Assembly: GCA_963676845.2 (NCBI GenBank)
Contig: CAXXKK010000023.1
Span: 124,001-188,000 of the forward strand
Origin: G963662675 sp963676845
GTDB lineage: Bacteria; Bacteroidota; Bacteroidia; Bacteroidales; Prolixibacteraceae
DNA: 64,000 bases
Reading direction: 5' to 3'
Under the pieces are notes generated by a model, which had not been told where the DNA came from, ran no database searches, and saw nothing but the letters and a program-made list of their open reading frames with translations. Both the position numbers and the translations under genes were made by a program. This document shows, piece by piece, positions 8,974 to 17,300 of this stretch; the first letter of the stretch is position 1, and the number at the start of each line of letters is the position of its first letter.

Positions 8974-9759
8974 ATGAATACACAGTATCGCGAAGAAGAC
9001 AAATCAGTTCCTGTAAGAGAGAAGCTAAAAGCATTATTTGAATTGCAGGTAGTAGCTTCAGAAATTGATAAAATTAAAACACTCCGTGGTGAGCTTCCTC
9101 TTGAAGTTCAAGACCTTGAAGATGACATTACAGGTTTGGCTACCAGGATCAGTAATTATGAAGATGATATTGATACACTGGAAACATCTATTTCAAACCG
9201 TAAAACTGCAATCAAAGAATCTGAAGCTTTGATCGCAAAATATACAGAACAACAAAATAACGTAAGGAACAACAGGGAGTATGATTCTTTAAGTAAAGAA
9301 ATTGAGTTCCAGAAATTGGAAATCGAACTTTCTGAAAAACGTATCCGTGAGTTTACTGCTGATCTGAAAACAAAAAAAGAAGCTATTGAAGGTTCCAGAA
9401 AACAACTGGAAGAGCGTGAAGAAGATTTAAGCCGCAAGCAAAAAGAGCTCGAAGAAATTACAGCAGAAACAAAAATCGAAGAAGAGAAACTGAACAACAA
9501 AGGTGAAAAAATCGAAGAGATGATTGAGCCACGTCTTCTTACCGCATTTAAAAGAATCCGCAAAAATGCACGTAATGGCCTGGCAGTAGTTACTGTTCAG
9601 CGTGATGCATGTGGCGGTTGTTTCAATAAAATTCCACCTCAACGACAATTAGATATTGCCAATCGTAAAAAAATTATTGTTTGTGAATATTGCGGACGTA
9701 TTTTGGTTGACGACAACATTATGGAAGTTGAAGTTGGTGTAGAACCTGCTGAAGATTAA
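8974..9759 (+). CDS. C4-type zinc ribbon protein with long coiled coil (CdsZ/DUF164 type)
   Basis: 261 residues. Residues ~15-185 are an almost continuous Glu/Lys-rich coiled coil. The C-terminus has a C4 zinc ribbon (CGGCFNKIPPQRQ, then VCEYCGRILV). This architecture matches the zinc ribbon domain family found behind Nif3 genes across Bacteroidota and related to CdsZ, proposed to act in translation. The gene lies 23 bases after Nif3 and is followed by a strong terminator, so the M23-MerR-Nif3-ribbon block is likely one transcript. Precise role not established. Confidence 0.85.
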   Translation: MNTQYREEDKSVPVREKLKALFELQVVASEIDKIKTLRGELPLEVQDLEDDITGLATRISNYEDDIDTLETSISNRKTAIKESEALIAKYTEQQNNVRNNREYDSLSKEIEFQKLEIELSEKRIREFTADLKTKKEAIEGSRKQLEEREEDLSRKQKELEEITAETKIEEEKLNNKGEKIEEMIEPRLLTAFKRIRKNARNGLAVVTVQRDACGGCFNKIPPQRQLDIANRKKIIVCEYCGRILVDDNIMEVEVGVEPAED

Positions 9760-9786
9760 GGAAAATAGATTTTAATCTTATATATG

Positions 9787-9816
9787 AAAGCCTGGTAAAA
9801 ATTTACCAGGCTTTTT
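9787..9816 (+). terminator. Intrinsic terminator after the zinc-ribbon gene
   Basis: AAAGCCTGGTAAA/TTTACCAGGCTTT forms a near-perfect hairpin followed by T residues. The symmetry also lets it serve the convergent minus-strand operon. Confidence 0.9.
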
Positions 9817-9844
9817 CATGATTCCTGGGTTCTTTAAATTAATT

Positions 9845-10567
9845 CTATTGCAACTTTATAACTTCCTCTTTAACCCGCGAAATCCGGAACCCGTATTTTT
9901 TTCTTAACCTGCCAAGTGTTTCATTCGATTCTGATCTTGACACATTTAAAGCATCTGCTAATTCATTTACCGAAACCTGATATTGTTCAGCCACGCCAGA
10001 CAAAGTCATTGAGCCTGAAATTTCAAGGCTATCAAACAAATCATCATGGGTCTGTTCTTCCTGTTGATCATCTTTAAGTTCATTAGTCTCTGCGGAGAAC
10101 ACTCCAGAAATTTCATCAATTTGAGATTCTGAATTATTCACAACAACATCCCTCCTATTTAAATGACGAACTTCAAATGATCCTACTTCCGGCTCAATAA
10201 ACAAAGGGCCAATTCCTAAAATTATAGCTAAAAATGCCAAAGAAAAAGAAACTACCAGTCGGGTTCCAGAACCCGCAATTATCTTTTTTGCAATACACAC
10301 AATCATCGTCCAGTGAAGAATGACATGCAGAAAAATAAAGAAGACGAAAACCAGGCTAACCCATAAATGAATTGTCCCCCACTGATGGCGATCAAGCCCC
10401 CAAAACAATAATTCAACATTTCCGCCATATATTTCATTTGTCTGATATCCGGAAAGCAATACATACTTAATAAGTAAACCAAGCCCAGCCATTGCAAATA
10501 GCAACAAAAAAAGTAATCCATCAATCATTAGATTTATTACCGACTTACTCATAAACCTGTTTTTCAT
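9845..10567 (-). CDS. DUF4405 membrane protein with C-terminal helix-turn-helix-like domain
   Basis: 240 residues. The N-terminal half has about three to four membrane helices with paired histidines (RHQWGTIHLWVSL, FLHVILHWTM) typical of DUF4405, a family related to cytochrome b561-like haem-binding four-helix bundles. The C-terminal ~60 residues (MTLSGVAEQYQVSVNELADALNV and on) read as a small helix-turn-helix/SAM-like soluble domain. A role in electron transfer at the inner membrane is inferred from the histidines and the ferredoxin gene 18 bases upstream. The fusion of a soluble DNA-binding-like segment to this membrane domain is uncommon. Last gene of a three-gene operon. Confidence 0.75.
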   Translation of the reverse strand: MKNRFMSKSVINLMIDGLLFLLLFAMAGLGLLIKYVLLSGYQTNEIYGGNVELLFWGLDRHQWGTIHLWVSLVFVFFIFLHVILHWTMIVCIAKKIIAGSGTRLVVSFSLAFLAIILGIGPLFIEPEVGSFEVRHLNRRDVVVNNSESQIDEISGVFSAETNELKDDQQEEQTHDDLFDSLEISGSMTLSGVAEQYQVSVNELADALNVSRSESNETLGRLRKKYGFRISRVKEEVIKLQ

Positions 10568-10585
10568 TTCTAAATAATTTATTGT

Positions 10586-11029
10586 TTACGAAATGGCTCC
10601 AACCGGACAATTGCGAACACACAACCGACAGTTTACACATTCTTCAGTTATTATCTCAGCGACACCATCAATCATCCTGATTGCTTGTCGTCTGCAAACA
10701 TCTACACAAGTTCCACAACCTGTACACTTTTCAGCATCAATTATCGGGTAATCATTTTTAGCAGTCTGTACCACACTTCCACTTTCACTAACTGAATTTG
10801 AATGTTGTCGTTCCTGCTTCTTATTAGAGGTAATTTTTTCTCTGGTATCATCCAATATTTCGGGAACCATTATTGATCCACATTTTGAACAAATGTTATT
10901 CCTACAAGGGTTTCCGGGTATATGCTGAATTGAATAGCCACATTTGGGGCAAACACACAGCCTATTATTAACTGACTGTTTTTTAGATTGTATACCTCTA
11001 AAGTATCTGTTTATTCCTCTTCCCCTCAT
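10586..11029 (-). CDS. 4Fe-4S ferredoxin-type protein with N-terminal zinc-ribbon-like cysteines
   Basis: 147 residues. The C-terminal ~55 residues carry two complete [4Fe-4S] motifs, CTGCGTCVDVC...C and CVNCRLCVRNCPVGAI, making a bacterial two-cluster ferredoxin. The N-terminus has an extra cysteine set (CVCPKCGYS...GNPCRNNICSKCGS) typical of a zinc ribbon or rubredoxin-like knuckle. Its start codon overlaps the VOC gene stop by one base, so translation is coupled. Placed between a VOC protein and a DUF4405 membrane protein, it may pass electrons to the latter. The redox partner is inferred, not seen. Confidence 0.85.
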   Translation of the reverse strand: MRGRGINRYFRGIQSKKQSVNNRLCVCPKCGYSIQHIPGNPCRNNICSKCGSIMVPEILDDTREKITSNKKQERQHSNSVSESGSVVQTAKNDYPIIDAEKCTGCGTCVDVCRRQAIRMIDGVAEIITEECVNCRLCVRNCPVGAIS

Positions 11030-11406
11030 TATTCATCCTCCTTTATTTCAAAAAGATTTCCACTTCTATCCCATATGAAATAGGTATCCTTCTTTCCGTG
11101 ATTTGGTTTTACGACTACCTTATAACCATTAGTTTTTGCTTTTTGTAAAATCTCTTCTGAATTCTCATAAGTCAGACATGTATGAGAAAACACTTTTCCT
11201 TCCTTTTGTTTACTTACAAATATTTCAAATTGAATGTCATTCTTTTTCATGACATAAACCTCTGCTCCTTTCTCTTTGCTAAATATCTTTTGAGAAAGTT
11301 CATCTGAAAGTATGAATTGATAAAGTTTTGACAAATTCAAAACATCCTCATAAAAGTTATTGATATCTGAAAAATCGTTAACTGTTAACGCAATATGGTG
11401 TATCAT
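11029..11406 (-). CDS. VOC (glyoxalase/bleomycin-resistance) family protein
   Basis: 125 residues. HHIALTVNDFSDINNFYEDVLNL at the start and DRSGNLFEIKEDE at the end are the paired beta-alpha-beta-beta-beta ends of a vicinal-oxygen-chelate domain, with His near residue 3-4 and a C-terminal Glu as likely metal ligands. First gene of the VOC-ferredoxin-DUF4405 operon, transcribed away from the DUF5320 gene. The palindrome GAACATATGTTC sits directly upstream of its -7 element. Substrate unknown. Confidence 0.8.
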   Translation of the reverse strand: MIHHIALTVNDFSDINNFYEDVLNLSKLYQFILSDELSQKIFSKEKGAEVYVMKKNDIQFEIFVSKQKEGKVFSHTCLTYENSEEILQKAKTNGYKVVVKPNHGKKDTYFIWDRSGNLFEIKEDE

Positions 11407-11424
11407 TTTAAATCACATTTTGAA

Positions 11425-11447
11425 CAAATTTATATGAACATATGTTC
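11425..11447 (-). promoter_or_regulatory. Promoter -7 element and palindromic operator of the VOC operon
   Basis: On the minus strand TAAATTTG (11432-11425) fits the Bacteroidota -7 consensus. The perfect 12-base palindrome GAACATATGTTC (11436-11447) lies 3 bases upstream of it, inside the spacer, where a bound regulator would block the polymerase. The same palindrome occurs at 11544-11555. Confidence 0.7.
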
Positions 11448-11542
11448 TTTTAAAAGTTTTTTAACTATTTATTCCATTAATCATCTCAAAAAAAATTAAA
11501 ACATGATTTATGTCATATTTCAAAAATTAACTTTCATTTTAA

Positions 11543-11573
11543 TGAACATATGTTCATATAAATCGTATATTTG
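11543..11573 (+). promoter_or_regulatory. Palindromic operator and promoter of the DUF5320 gene
   Basis: TGAACATATGTTCA (11543-11556) is a perfect 14-base palindrome, followed 9 bases later by TATATTTG (11566-11573), a consensus -7 element. The palindrome covers the expected -33 position. The core is identical to the one upstream of the divergent VOC operon, 108 bases away. Confidence 0.72.
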
Positions 11574-11603
11574 TATAGATAGTAAACTTTAAACAATTAT
11601 ATC

Positions 11604-11915
11604 ATGGCAAGAGGAGATAAAAGTGGTCCAATGGGACAAGGTTCTATGACCGGAAGAAAATTAGGATTTTGCGCTGGCTACGACAGCCCTGGTTTTGATA
11701 AAGGATTTGGAAGTGGAATGGGATCCGGACGTGGCTTCTCTGGAAGAACGGGACGCGGTTTAGGTCGTGGTTTTCGCCGCATGCTTGGTTTTGGATCATC
11801 ATTTTACGACTTCAACAGAAATGACGAGATCACAAACCTAAAAGCGCAAGCTAACTCACTAAAACAAGCACAAGAAAAAATTGAAAAAAGATTAAAAGAT
11901 TTAGAAGCTGAGTAA
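11604..11915 (+). CDS. DUF5320 domain protein
   Basis: 103 residues. The start MARGDKSGPMGQGSMTGRKLGFCAG is the DUF5320 signature: Gly/Arg-rich, with a single Cys. A glycine-arginine stretch (GSGRGFSGRTGRGLGRGFRR) and a C-terminal coiled coil (LKAQANSLKQAQEKIEKRLK) follow. Family members are usually found next to NifB/NifX-type iron-molybdenum-cofactor-like proteins, ferredoxins and P-loop ATPases in anaerobes. Here the divergent ferredoxin operon shares its operator. Function unknown; a low-redox or metal-related role is inferred from context only. Confidence 0.8.
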   Translation: MARGDKSGPMGQGSMTGRKLGFCAGYDSPGFDKGFGSGMGSGRGFSGRTGRGLGRGFRRMLGFGSSFYDFNRNDEITNLKAQANSLKQAQEKIEKRLKDLEAE

Positions 11916-11930
11916 ATCTAAAAGTGCGGG

Positions 11931-11970
11931 ATGCCGGCGATGATCATTCAATTTTTGTAATCGCCGGCAT
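11931..11970. terminator. Bidirectional hairpin between DUF5320 and porin genes
   Basis: ATGCCGGCGAT at 11931-11941 and ATCGCCGGCAT at 11960-11970 form a perfect 11-bp GC-rich stem with an 18-base loop, between two convergent genes. T-rich flanks on both sides fit termination in either direction. Confidence 0.75.
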
Positions 11971-11985
11971 ATATTTTATTTCATT

Positions 11986-12558
11986 CTACATGAGTTTTAT
12001 ACCCAAAGAAATTAAAAAGGCTTTACTTTTCTCACTACTACTTCCGGCATAAATATCACCAAAAGAATTTTCCATTCTCATATCCAAAGAAAGAAATAAG
12101 AAATCAACACCTGCACCATACTGCCATCCAAAGAAATTATCTTTTAATCCTTCGGCACTAAATTGGTCTCCATTACTTGAATTTTTTTCTAACATAAAAG
12201 ACATTAGTGGCCCTGCATTCACGCGAACATTAAACATCCGTTTATCAATAAGTTTATAACCAACAAGTACGGGGATATCAATTGCCTTTAAATCAAAAGT
12301 ATTAATTGTCTCAGAAGAAAGCTTCCCTCCTTTGGAGTTAAAATAAGCTTCAGGTTGAATGTAAATTTTCCCCAGATTTAACCTCACAAATGCTCCAGCA
12401 AGGTAATTATCTACACTTCCTTCTTTAATTTCACTAAAATCTGTTGTTATTTTGGAACTACTATACCCTGCCTTAATTCCCAAATTAACCGGAGACTGAG
12501 CATTTACCAACAAAGTTGTTGATATAAATACGAAAAGGATAAAAATGATTTTTTTCAT
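11986..12558 (-). CDS. Outer-membrane beta-barrel (porin family) protein
   Basis: About 190 residues from ATG 12558, chosen because MKKIIFILFVFISTTLLVNAQ is a clear signal peptide with cleavage after NAQ; a longer upstream frame has no such signal. The mature part alternates short amphipathic strands (LGIKAGYSSSKI, IYIQPEAYFNSKGG, IDIPVLVGYKLI, QYGAGVDFLF, FLISLGIKLM), the pattern of the small eight-strand outer_membrane_beta-barrel (PorT-like) family common in Bacteroidota. It lacks a C-terminal Phe but ends in a hydrophobic strand. Ligand unknown; monocistronic. Confidence 0.85.
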   Translation of the reverse strand: MKKIIFILFVFISTTLLVNAQSPVNLGIKAGYSSSKITTDFSEIKEGSVDNYLAGAFVRLNLGKIYIQPEAYFNSKGGKLSSETINTFDLKAIDIPVLVGYKLIDKRMFNVRVNAGPLMSFMLEKNSSNGDQFSAEGLKDNFFGWQYGAGVDFLFLSLDMRMENSFGDIYAGSSSEKSKAFLISLGIKLM

Positions 12559-12734
12559 AGCTAAACAAATTGGGTTTACAGCAAAGAAACGAAAATCATT
12601 CCAAAGTATTACTTCTTCAACAAAATGCACTAAACCCGAATTATAATAATAAATGTCCTCTTACAAATTCCAAAATCTAAAACTCAAGGCTATATTTCTG
12701 CTATATTTGTTTTCACATTAAAAAAAGAAGTGTT

Positions 12735-14162
12735 TTGGAATTACCCATAAAAGAAGAACTGATCCAGCTATACGAGAATCACTTTAAGGAAAAAGTAATT
12801 TCTTTTGAACGATTACCACAATCCGGATCGTATCGTGTTTATCACCGCATAAAAAGCAAAAAGAATCAGGCAATTGGCGCTTACAATGCTGACATTAAAG
12901 AAAACAAGGCTTTTCTTAAATTTTCAAAACATTTCTTTGATCAGGGAATTTCAGTCCCTGAAATATTTTGTATAAACAGTGACACTACCTGCTATATTCT
13001 GGAAGATCTGGGCAGTATTACGCTTTTTGACTTTCTTTCACAAATCCGGGAGCAGGAAGGTTTTTCCGATAAAATAATTTCAATTTATAAGAAAGTTCTT
13101 CAGGAACTACCACGAATTCAAATCTCTGCCGGAAAAGATATTGATTTCAACTATTGCTATCCTCGTTCTGCTTTTGACAAGCAATCGATGATGTGGGACT
13201 TGAATTATTTCAAGTATTATTTTTTGAAGCTTGCCAAGATTCCTTTTGATGAGCAAGCTTTGGAAGATGATTTTCAGAGTTTTTGTAACTATCTACTATC
13301 AACAGAAACGAATTATTTTTTATACCGTGATTTCCAGTCCAGAAACATCATGCTTAAGAATGATTCCATTTCTTTTATTGATTACCAGGGAGGCAGAAAA
13401 GGTGCCTTACAATATGATTTGGCATCTTTACTATACGATGCAAAAGCAGATATTCCACAAGAAATTAGAAATGAGTTGCTGGAGTTCTATCTGAATGAAC
13501 TGGAAAATTATATTCCTGTAAATAAAGATGAATTTAAATCTTATTTCACAGGATACACATTAATTCGCATTATGCAAGCCATGGGAGCATACGGATTCCG
13601 AGGGTTTTATGAAAAGAAAGAACACTTTTTAAAAAGTATTCCTTTTGCTCTAAAAAACCTAAGCTATTTACTGGAAAACAATACGATTCCAATAAAGCTT
13701 CCTGAGCTATTCCGGGTTCTGAATGATTTATCTAAATCACCAGTTTTAAAAGAGATATCTGAGCCTTCTGAAATTCTTACTGTACGGATTTGTAGTTTTT
13801 CCTATAGAAAAGGCTTACCTACGGACTTGACAGGAAATGGAGGCGGTTACATTTTTGATTGCCGTGCTATTCATAATCCTGGCAGATATGAACCTTACAA
13901 ACAACTTACAGGAAGAGATTCTGGAGTAATCGAATTTCTGGAAACAAAATCTGAAGTTGCGGATTTCTTGTCTCATGTTTATGGCTTAGTTGATCAATCT
14001 GTCAAAGTATATTTATCCAGAGGCTTTAAAAACCTGAGTGTTAGCTTTGGATGTACTGGTGGGCAACATCGATCTGTTTACTGTGCTGAAAAATTAACAG
14101 AACACCTAAAAAACATTTTTCCGATACAGGTTGTTCTTTCTCACAGAGAACAAGATTTTTAA
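12735..14162 (+). CDS. Phosphotransferase (APH-like kinase) fused to a RapZ C-terminal domain
   Basis: 475 residues, from a TTG start. Residues ~20-310 are an aminoglycoside-phosphotransferase-type kinase: CYILEDLGSITLFDFL, the catalytic Brenner motif FLYRDFQSRNIML and the metal-binding SFIDYQGGRKGALQYDLASLL. Residues ~345-475 match the RapZ C-terminal domain: VRICSFSYRKGLP, FDCRAIHNPGR, GCTGGQHRSVYCAEKL and VVLSHREQ. APH-like kinases of this kind phosphorylate sugars or muropeptide sugars, and RapZ-C senses glucosamine-6-phosphate in E. coli. The fusion suggests a sugar-responsive kinase in envelope precursor recycling, which is inference. A tiny zinc-knuckle gene follows 5 bases later. Confidence 0.85.
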   Translation: MELPIKEELIQLYENHFKEKVISFERLPQSGSYRVYHRIKSKKNQAIGAYNADIKENKAFLKFSKHFFDQGISVPEIFCINSDTTCYILEDLGSITLFDFLSQIREQEGFSDKIISIYKKVLQELPRIQISAGKDIDFNYCYPRSAFDKQSMMWDLNYFKYYFLKLAKIPFDEQALEDDFQSFCNYLLSTETNYFLYRDFQSRNIMLKNDSISFIDYQGGRKGALQYDLASLLYDAKADIPQEIRNELLEFYLNELENYIPVNKDEFKSYFTGYTLIRIMQAMGAYGFRGFYEKKEHFLKSIPFALKNLSYLLENNTIPIKLPELFRVLNDLSKSPVLKEISEPSEILTVRICSFSYRKGLPTDLTGNGGGYIFDCRAIHNPGRYEPYKQLTGRDSGVIEFLETKSEVADFLSHVYGLVDQSVKVYLSRGFKNLSVSFGCTGGQHRSVYCAEKLTEHLKNIFPIQVVLSHREQDF

Positions 14163-14167
14163 TTATT

Positions 14168-14296
14168 ATGAGCAAGAAAGCATGTAAAAAAAACGACTAT
14201 AAAGAACCTGAAGCACCTAAATACATCTGCAAAAAGTGTGGGAACAAGGCTAAAAAAGAAGACAATTTGTGCAAGCCTAAAAAAATCAAAAACTAA
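14168..14296 (+). CDS. Small CxxC zinc-knuckle-like protein (42 residues)
   Basis: ATG 14168 to TAA 14296. The peptide begins MSKKACKKNDYKEPE and contains ICKKCGNKAKKEDNLCKP, giving Cys pairs suited to one zinc site; it is very lysine-rich (pI strongly basic). It lies 5 bases after the kinase-RapZ gene and 4 bases before the SMP-30 gene, so it is probably translated from the same mRNA. Comparable short basic Cys proteins accompany this kinase family in Bacteroidota from memory. Function unknown. Confidence 0.65.
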   Translation: MSKKACKKNDYKEPEAPKYICKKCGNKAKKEDNLCKPKKIKN

Positions 14297-14300
14297 AAAA

Positions 14301-15194
14301 ATGAAGATTATCCCTATTCAACTCATTCTACTATTCTTATCTATTACAGTATTAAAAGCTCAAAATATCAATTCCATTATTCAAGATGGAAGTAAACTTG
14401 AAATGATTAAAACAGGTTTTTCATTTACCGAAGGGCCAATTGCAAACGATAAAGGAGAGATTTACTTTACAGACCAGCCCAACAATAAAATTCATATCTG
14501 GAACGAAGAAACCGGAATAAGAACCTTTAATGTTGATGGAGAACGATCTAATGGCCTGTATTTTGACAATAACGGTGATTTAATAGCTTGTGCCGACTAC
14601 CGAAATAAACTTATTAAAATAAGTATGGATGGCACAAAAACAGTTCTTGTTGATGAATATGACAAAAAACACTTAAATGGGCCTAATGATGTTTGGGTAC
14701 ACCCCAATGGGAATATATACTTTACAGATAGTTATTACGAGAGAGACTGGTGGCCGGAAGGACAAAAACAAATTCAGGACTGCCGGGGTGTATACTGCTT
14801 AAAAACGAATGGAGAACTCATTCGTCTCATCGATGACTTCATTATGCCCAATGGAATTATTGGTAGTCCGGATGGAAAAATTCTTTATGTAGCAGATATT
14901 GACGATGAAAAAACCTGGAAATACACCATTAATGAAGATGGTACACTTTCAGGAAAGACATTCCTTGCACCCGAAGGATCTGATGGAATGACTATAGATA
15001 ACAAGGGAAATATTTACCTAACAAATTCGGCTGTCTCTATTTATTCTCCAAATGGGGAGAAAATTGGCACTATCGAAATTCCTGAAATTCCTGCAAATAT
15101 ATGTTTTGGGGGAAAAGACAAAAATATTTTATTTATTACTGCCAGAACATCCATCTACAAAATCAACACTAAAGTGCTGGGAACCAACCACTAA
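14301..15194 (+). CDS. SMP-30/gluconolactonase-type beta-propeller, secreted
   Basis: About 297 residues from ATG 14301, chosen because MKIIPIQLILLFLSITVLKAQ is a signal peptide; the longer frame from 14238 overlaps the small zinc-knuckle gene and lacks a signal. Propeller blades repeat NDKGEIYFTDQPNNKIHIW, NGLYFDNNGDLIACAD, LNGPNDVWVHPNGNIYFTD and MTIDNKGNIYLTNSA. The metal-binding residues of SMP-30 (Glu in FTEGP near the start, Asn in GPNDV, Asp in ADIDDE) are in place. Likely hydrolyses sugar lactones in the periplasm. Confidence 0.88.
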   Translation: MKIIPIQLILLFLSITVLKAQNINSIIQDGSKLEMIKTGFSFTEGPIANDKGEIYFTDQPNNKIHIWNEETGIRTFNVDGERSNGLYFDNNGDLIACADYRNKLIKISMDGTKTVLVDEYDKKHLNGPNDVWVHPNGNIYFTDSYYERDWWPEGQKQIQDCRGVYCLKTNGELIRLIDDFIMPNGIIGSPDGKILYVADIDDEKTWKYTINEDGTLSGKTFLAPEGSDGMTIDNKGNIYLTNSAVSIYSPNGEKIGTIEIPEIPANICFGGKDKNILFITARTSIYKINTKVLGTNH

Positions 15195-15354
15195 TTAACA
15201 ATGTAATATTTTATTAACAGTTTCTTCATCGTTTTTTGATATCCAATTATCCATTCTAGATTGCTCAATTAACATATTTGATAAAACTTCCGTTTTTTTT
15301 TCCAACTATTTCAACCTAAAACGTTTAAATAGATGTGCGCTTAAATAACAACAA

Positions 15355-15891
15355 ATGAATTCGGAAGAGAATTTTATTTTGAACTATCGAAGGTCTTTCA
15401 TTAAGACCTTCGGTATTCAATATGCAGAAGAAGGAGAAGGTTTGTTCACAACATTCCTGAATGCCTTACCCAGCATATTATCAGATATGCAAACGGATAT
15501 TAACTTGAGAAACATATCGGATTTCTACTTGAAGTTAAGCAGGTTTAAACACTTTATCGAGTATTCCGACATCCTCAACACTCATTGGTATGTTTTAAGG
15601 GCTTATTCTGGAGGTATAAGTCGCATATTAGAAAAACCAACAGTTGATAATTCTCAGGATGTATTTTACTATTACTATAAAAAGTATGGTGATCGTAGGT
15701 TATTAAAAGATGAAAATTGGTTTGAAAAAAAGAGATGGGATTTTCTGGAAGAGCTCGTTGAAATAAAAGATAACCAACAACTTGAATCTTTCATTAAAGA
15801 TAAAATTGAGATAATTAATCAATACTTTGACGAATATAAAGCAGAAGTAATTCGTTTTACAAGTCACATGGATAGAATATTAAAATCCTAA
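15355..15891 (+). CDS. Uncharacterised protein, 178 residues
   Basis: I do not recognise the family. No signal peptide or membrane helix is visible. The sequence is largely helical and acidic/aromatic, with notable segments NFILNYRRSFIKTFGIQYAE, ISDFYLKLSRFKHFIEYSDI, DVFYYYYKKYGDR and INQYFDEYKAEVIRFTSHMDR. It is alone on its strand between the SMP-30 gene and the convergent rimO, ending 11 bases before rimO's stop. Codon use looks like the neighbours. The gene is accepted because of its length, clean start and lack of any overlapping better frame. Confidence 0.55.
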   Translation: MNSEENFILNYRRSFIKTFGIQYAEEGEGLFTTFLNALPSILSDMQTDINLRNISDFYLKLSRFKHFIEYSDILNTHWYVLRAYSGGISRILEKPTVDNSQDVFYYYYKKYGDRRLLKDENWFEKKRWDFLEELVEIKDNQQLESFIKDKIEIINQYFDEYKAEVIRFTSHMDRILKS

Positions 15892-15901
15892 AGAATAAGT
15901 C

Positions 15902-17200
15902 TCAGATAAGTTTTCCCATCAAGTCAAATTCAGTTGCTTCAACTATTTTGACTTGATAGAACTTTCCAACTTCAACACTTGTATTCTTACTTACCAAAAC
16001 TTCACCATCAACCTCTGGAGAATCATATTCTGTACGTCCCACAAAAAATTCATCCTCTTTCCTGTCAATCAAAACCTTCAGGTTTTTACCAACCCAATGC
16101 TGGTTTAATTCTGCAGAAATACCCTGTTGCATCTCCATTAATTCAGCAGCACGTTCATCCTTTACTTCCTGAGGAATATCATCTTCATACATCTTAAAAG
16201 CATAAGTATCGTCTTCATTTGAGTAAGCAAAGACTCCCATACGTTCAAATGGATATTCCCTGACAAAGTTTTTTAATTCCTCAAAATCTTCATCCGTTTC
16301 ACCAGGATGACCTACCAGAAATGTAGTACGTAAAGCTATTCCGGGAACTTCTTCACGAATCTTTTTAATGAGACTTATTGTTTCTTCCTTACCAATCCTC
16401 CGCCTCATCATTCCCAACATTTTGTCGGTAATATGCTGAAGTGGAATATCCAGATACTTACAAACATTTTCACGCTCACGCATTACCTTCAAGACATCCA
16501 TTGGGAACTTAGAAGGATAAGTATAATGAAGCCTGATCCATTCCAACTCTTCAATATCAGCTAATTTATTGATTAATTCTGCCAACATTGGTTTCCCATA
16601 TAAGTCGATGCCGTAATAAGACAAATCCTGTGCAATAACCAAAAGTTCTTTCACTCCACTTTGGGCCAGTAATTGAGCCTCTTCCACAAGACTTTCTATA
16701 CTTCTTGACTTATGGTTTCCTGTAAACTGAGGAATAGCACAAAAAGAACAATGCCTGTTGCAACCTTCGCTTATCTTCAAATAAGAAAAATGAGAAGGCG
16801 TAGTCTGAATACGGTGATACATTTTGTTCTCATAGAAATCCGCTTTCAGATCAGCAACAATTTCCTGAAAATCAAACTTTCCGTAAAATTTATCAACCTC
16901 AGGTATTTCTTTTGTCAGCTCTTCTTTATAACGTGCAGACAAACACCCCATTACTAATAGCTTATCCAGTTTCCCTTCGCCACGTGCTTCTACAAAATTC
17001 AGGATTGTATTAATCGATTCTTCCTTGGCATCAGCTATAAAACCACAGGTATTTAGAATAACAATATTCGAATCATCATTGGCATCATCGTGCACCACCT
17101 CGTAGCCATTCAAATCAAGCTGATTGAGCAGCATCTCTGAATCGACCAGGTTTTTAGAACATCCCAGGGTAATAAGATTAATTTTGCCTTTCTTCTTCAT
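15902..17200 (-). CDS. rimO: Ribosomal protein S12 methylthiotransferase RimO
   Basis: 432 residues. Radical SAM methylthiotransferase that adds a methylthio group to the conserved Asp of S12. The N-terminal UPF0004 domain has NLITLGCSKNLVDSEML, VILNTCGFIADAKEES and VMGCLSARY, giving the three cysteines of the auxiliary cluster. The radical SAM cluster is SEGCNRHCSFCAIPQFTGN (CX3CX2C), and GVFAYSNEDDTYA with a C-terminal TRAM domain (LIDRKEDEFFVGRTEYDSPEVDG) follows. Full length and unbroken. About 100 bases downstream of ftsY on the same strand. In E. coli YcaO assists RimO; here YcaO-like genes occur only in the accessory island. Confidence 0.96.
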   Translation of the reverse strand: MKKKGKINLITLGCSKNLVDSEMLLNQLDLNGYEVVHDDANDDSNIVILNTCGFIADAKEESINTILNFVEARGEGKLDKLLVMGCLSARYKEELTKEIPEVDKFYGKFDFQEIVADLKADFYENKMYHRIQTTPSHFSYLKISEGCNRHCSFCAIPQFTGNHKSRSIESLVEEAQLLAQSGVKELLVIAQDLSYYGIDLYGKPMLAELINKLADIEELEWIRLHYTYPSKFPMDVLKVMRERENVCKYLDIPLQHITDKMLGMMRRRIGKEETISLIKKIREEVPGIALRTTFLVGHPGETDEDFEELKNFVREYPFERMGVFAYSNEDDTYAFKMYEDDIPQEVKDERAAELMEMQQGISAELNQHWVGKNLKVLIDRKEDEFFVGRTEYDSPEVDGEVLVSKNTSVEVGKFYQVKIVEATEFDLMGKLI

Positions 17201-17300
17201 CCAATAAATCTGATTTTTAGTAACAGAAAGTCATTCAGGTTTATGAAGCTTAAAAAAAACTTCAATAATTTATATAGAAGGAATAATTGGGTGCGACTAA

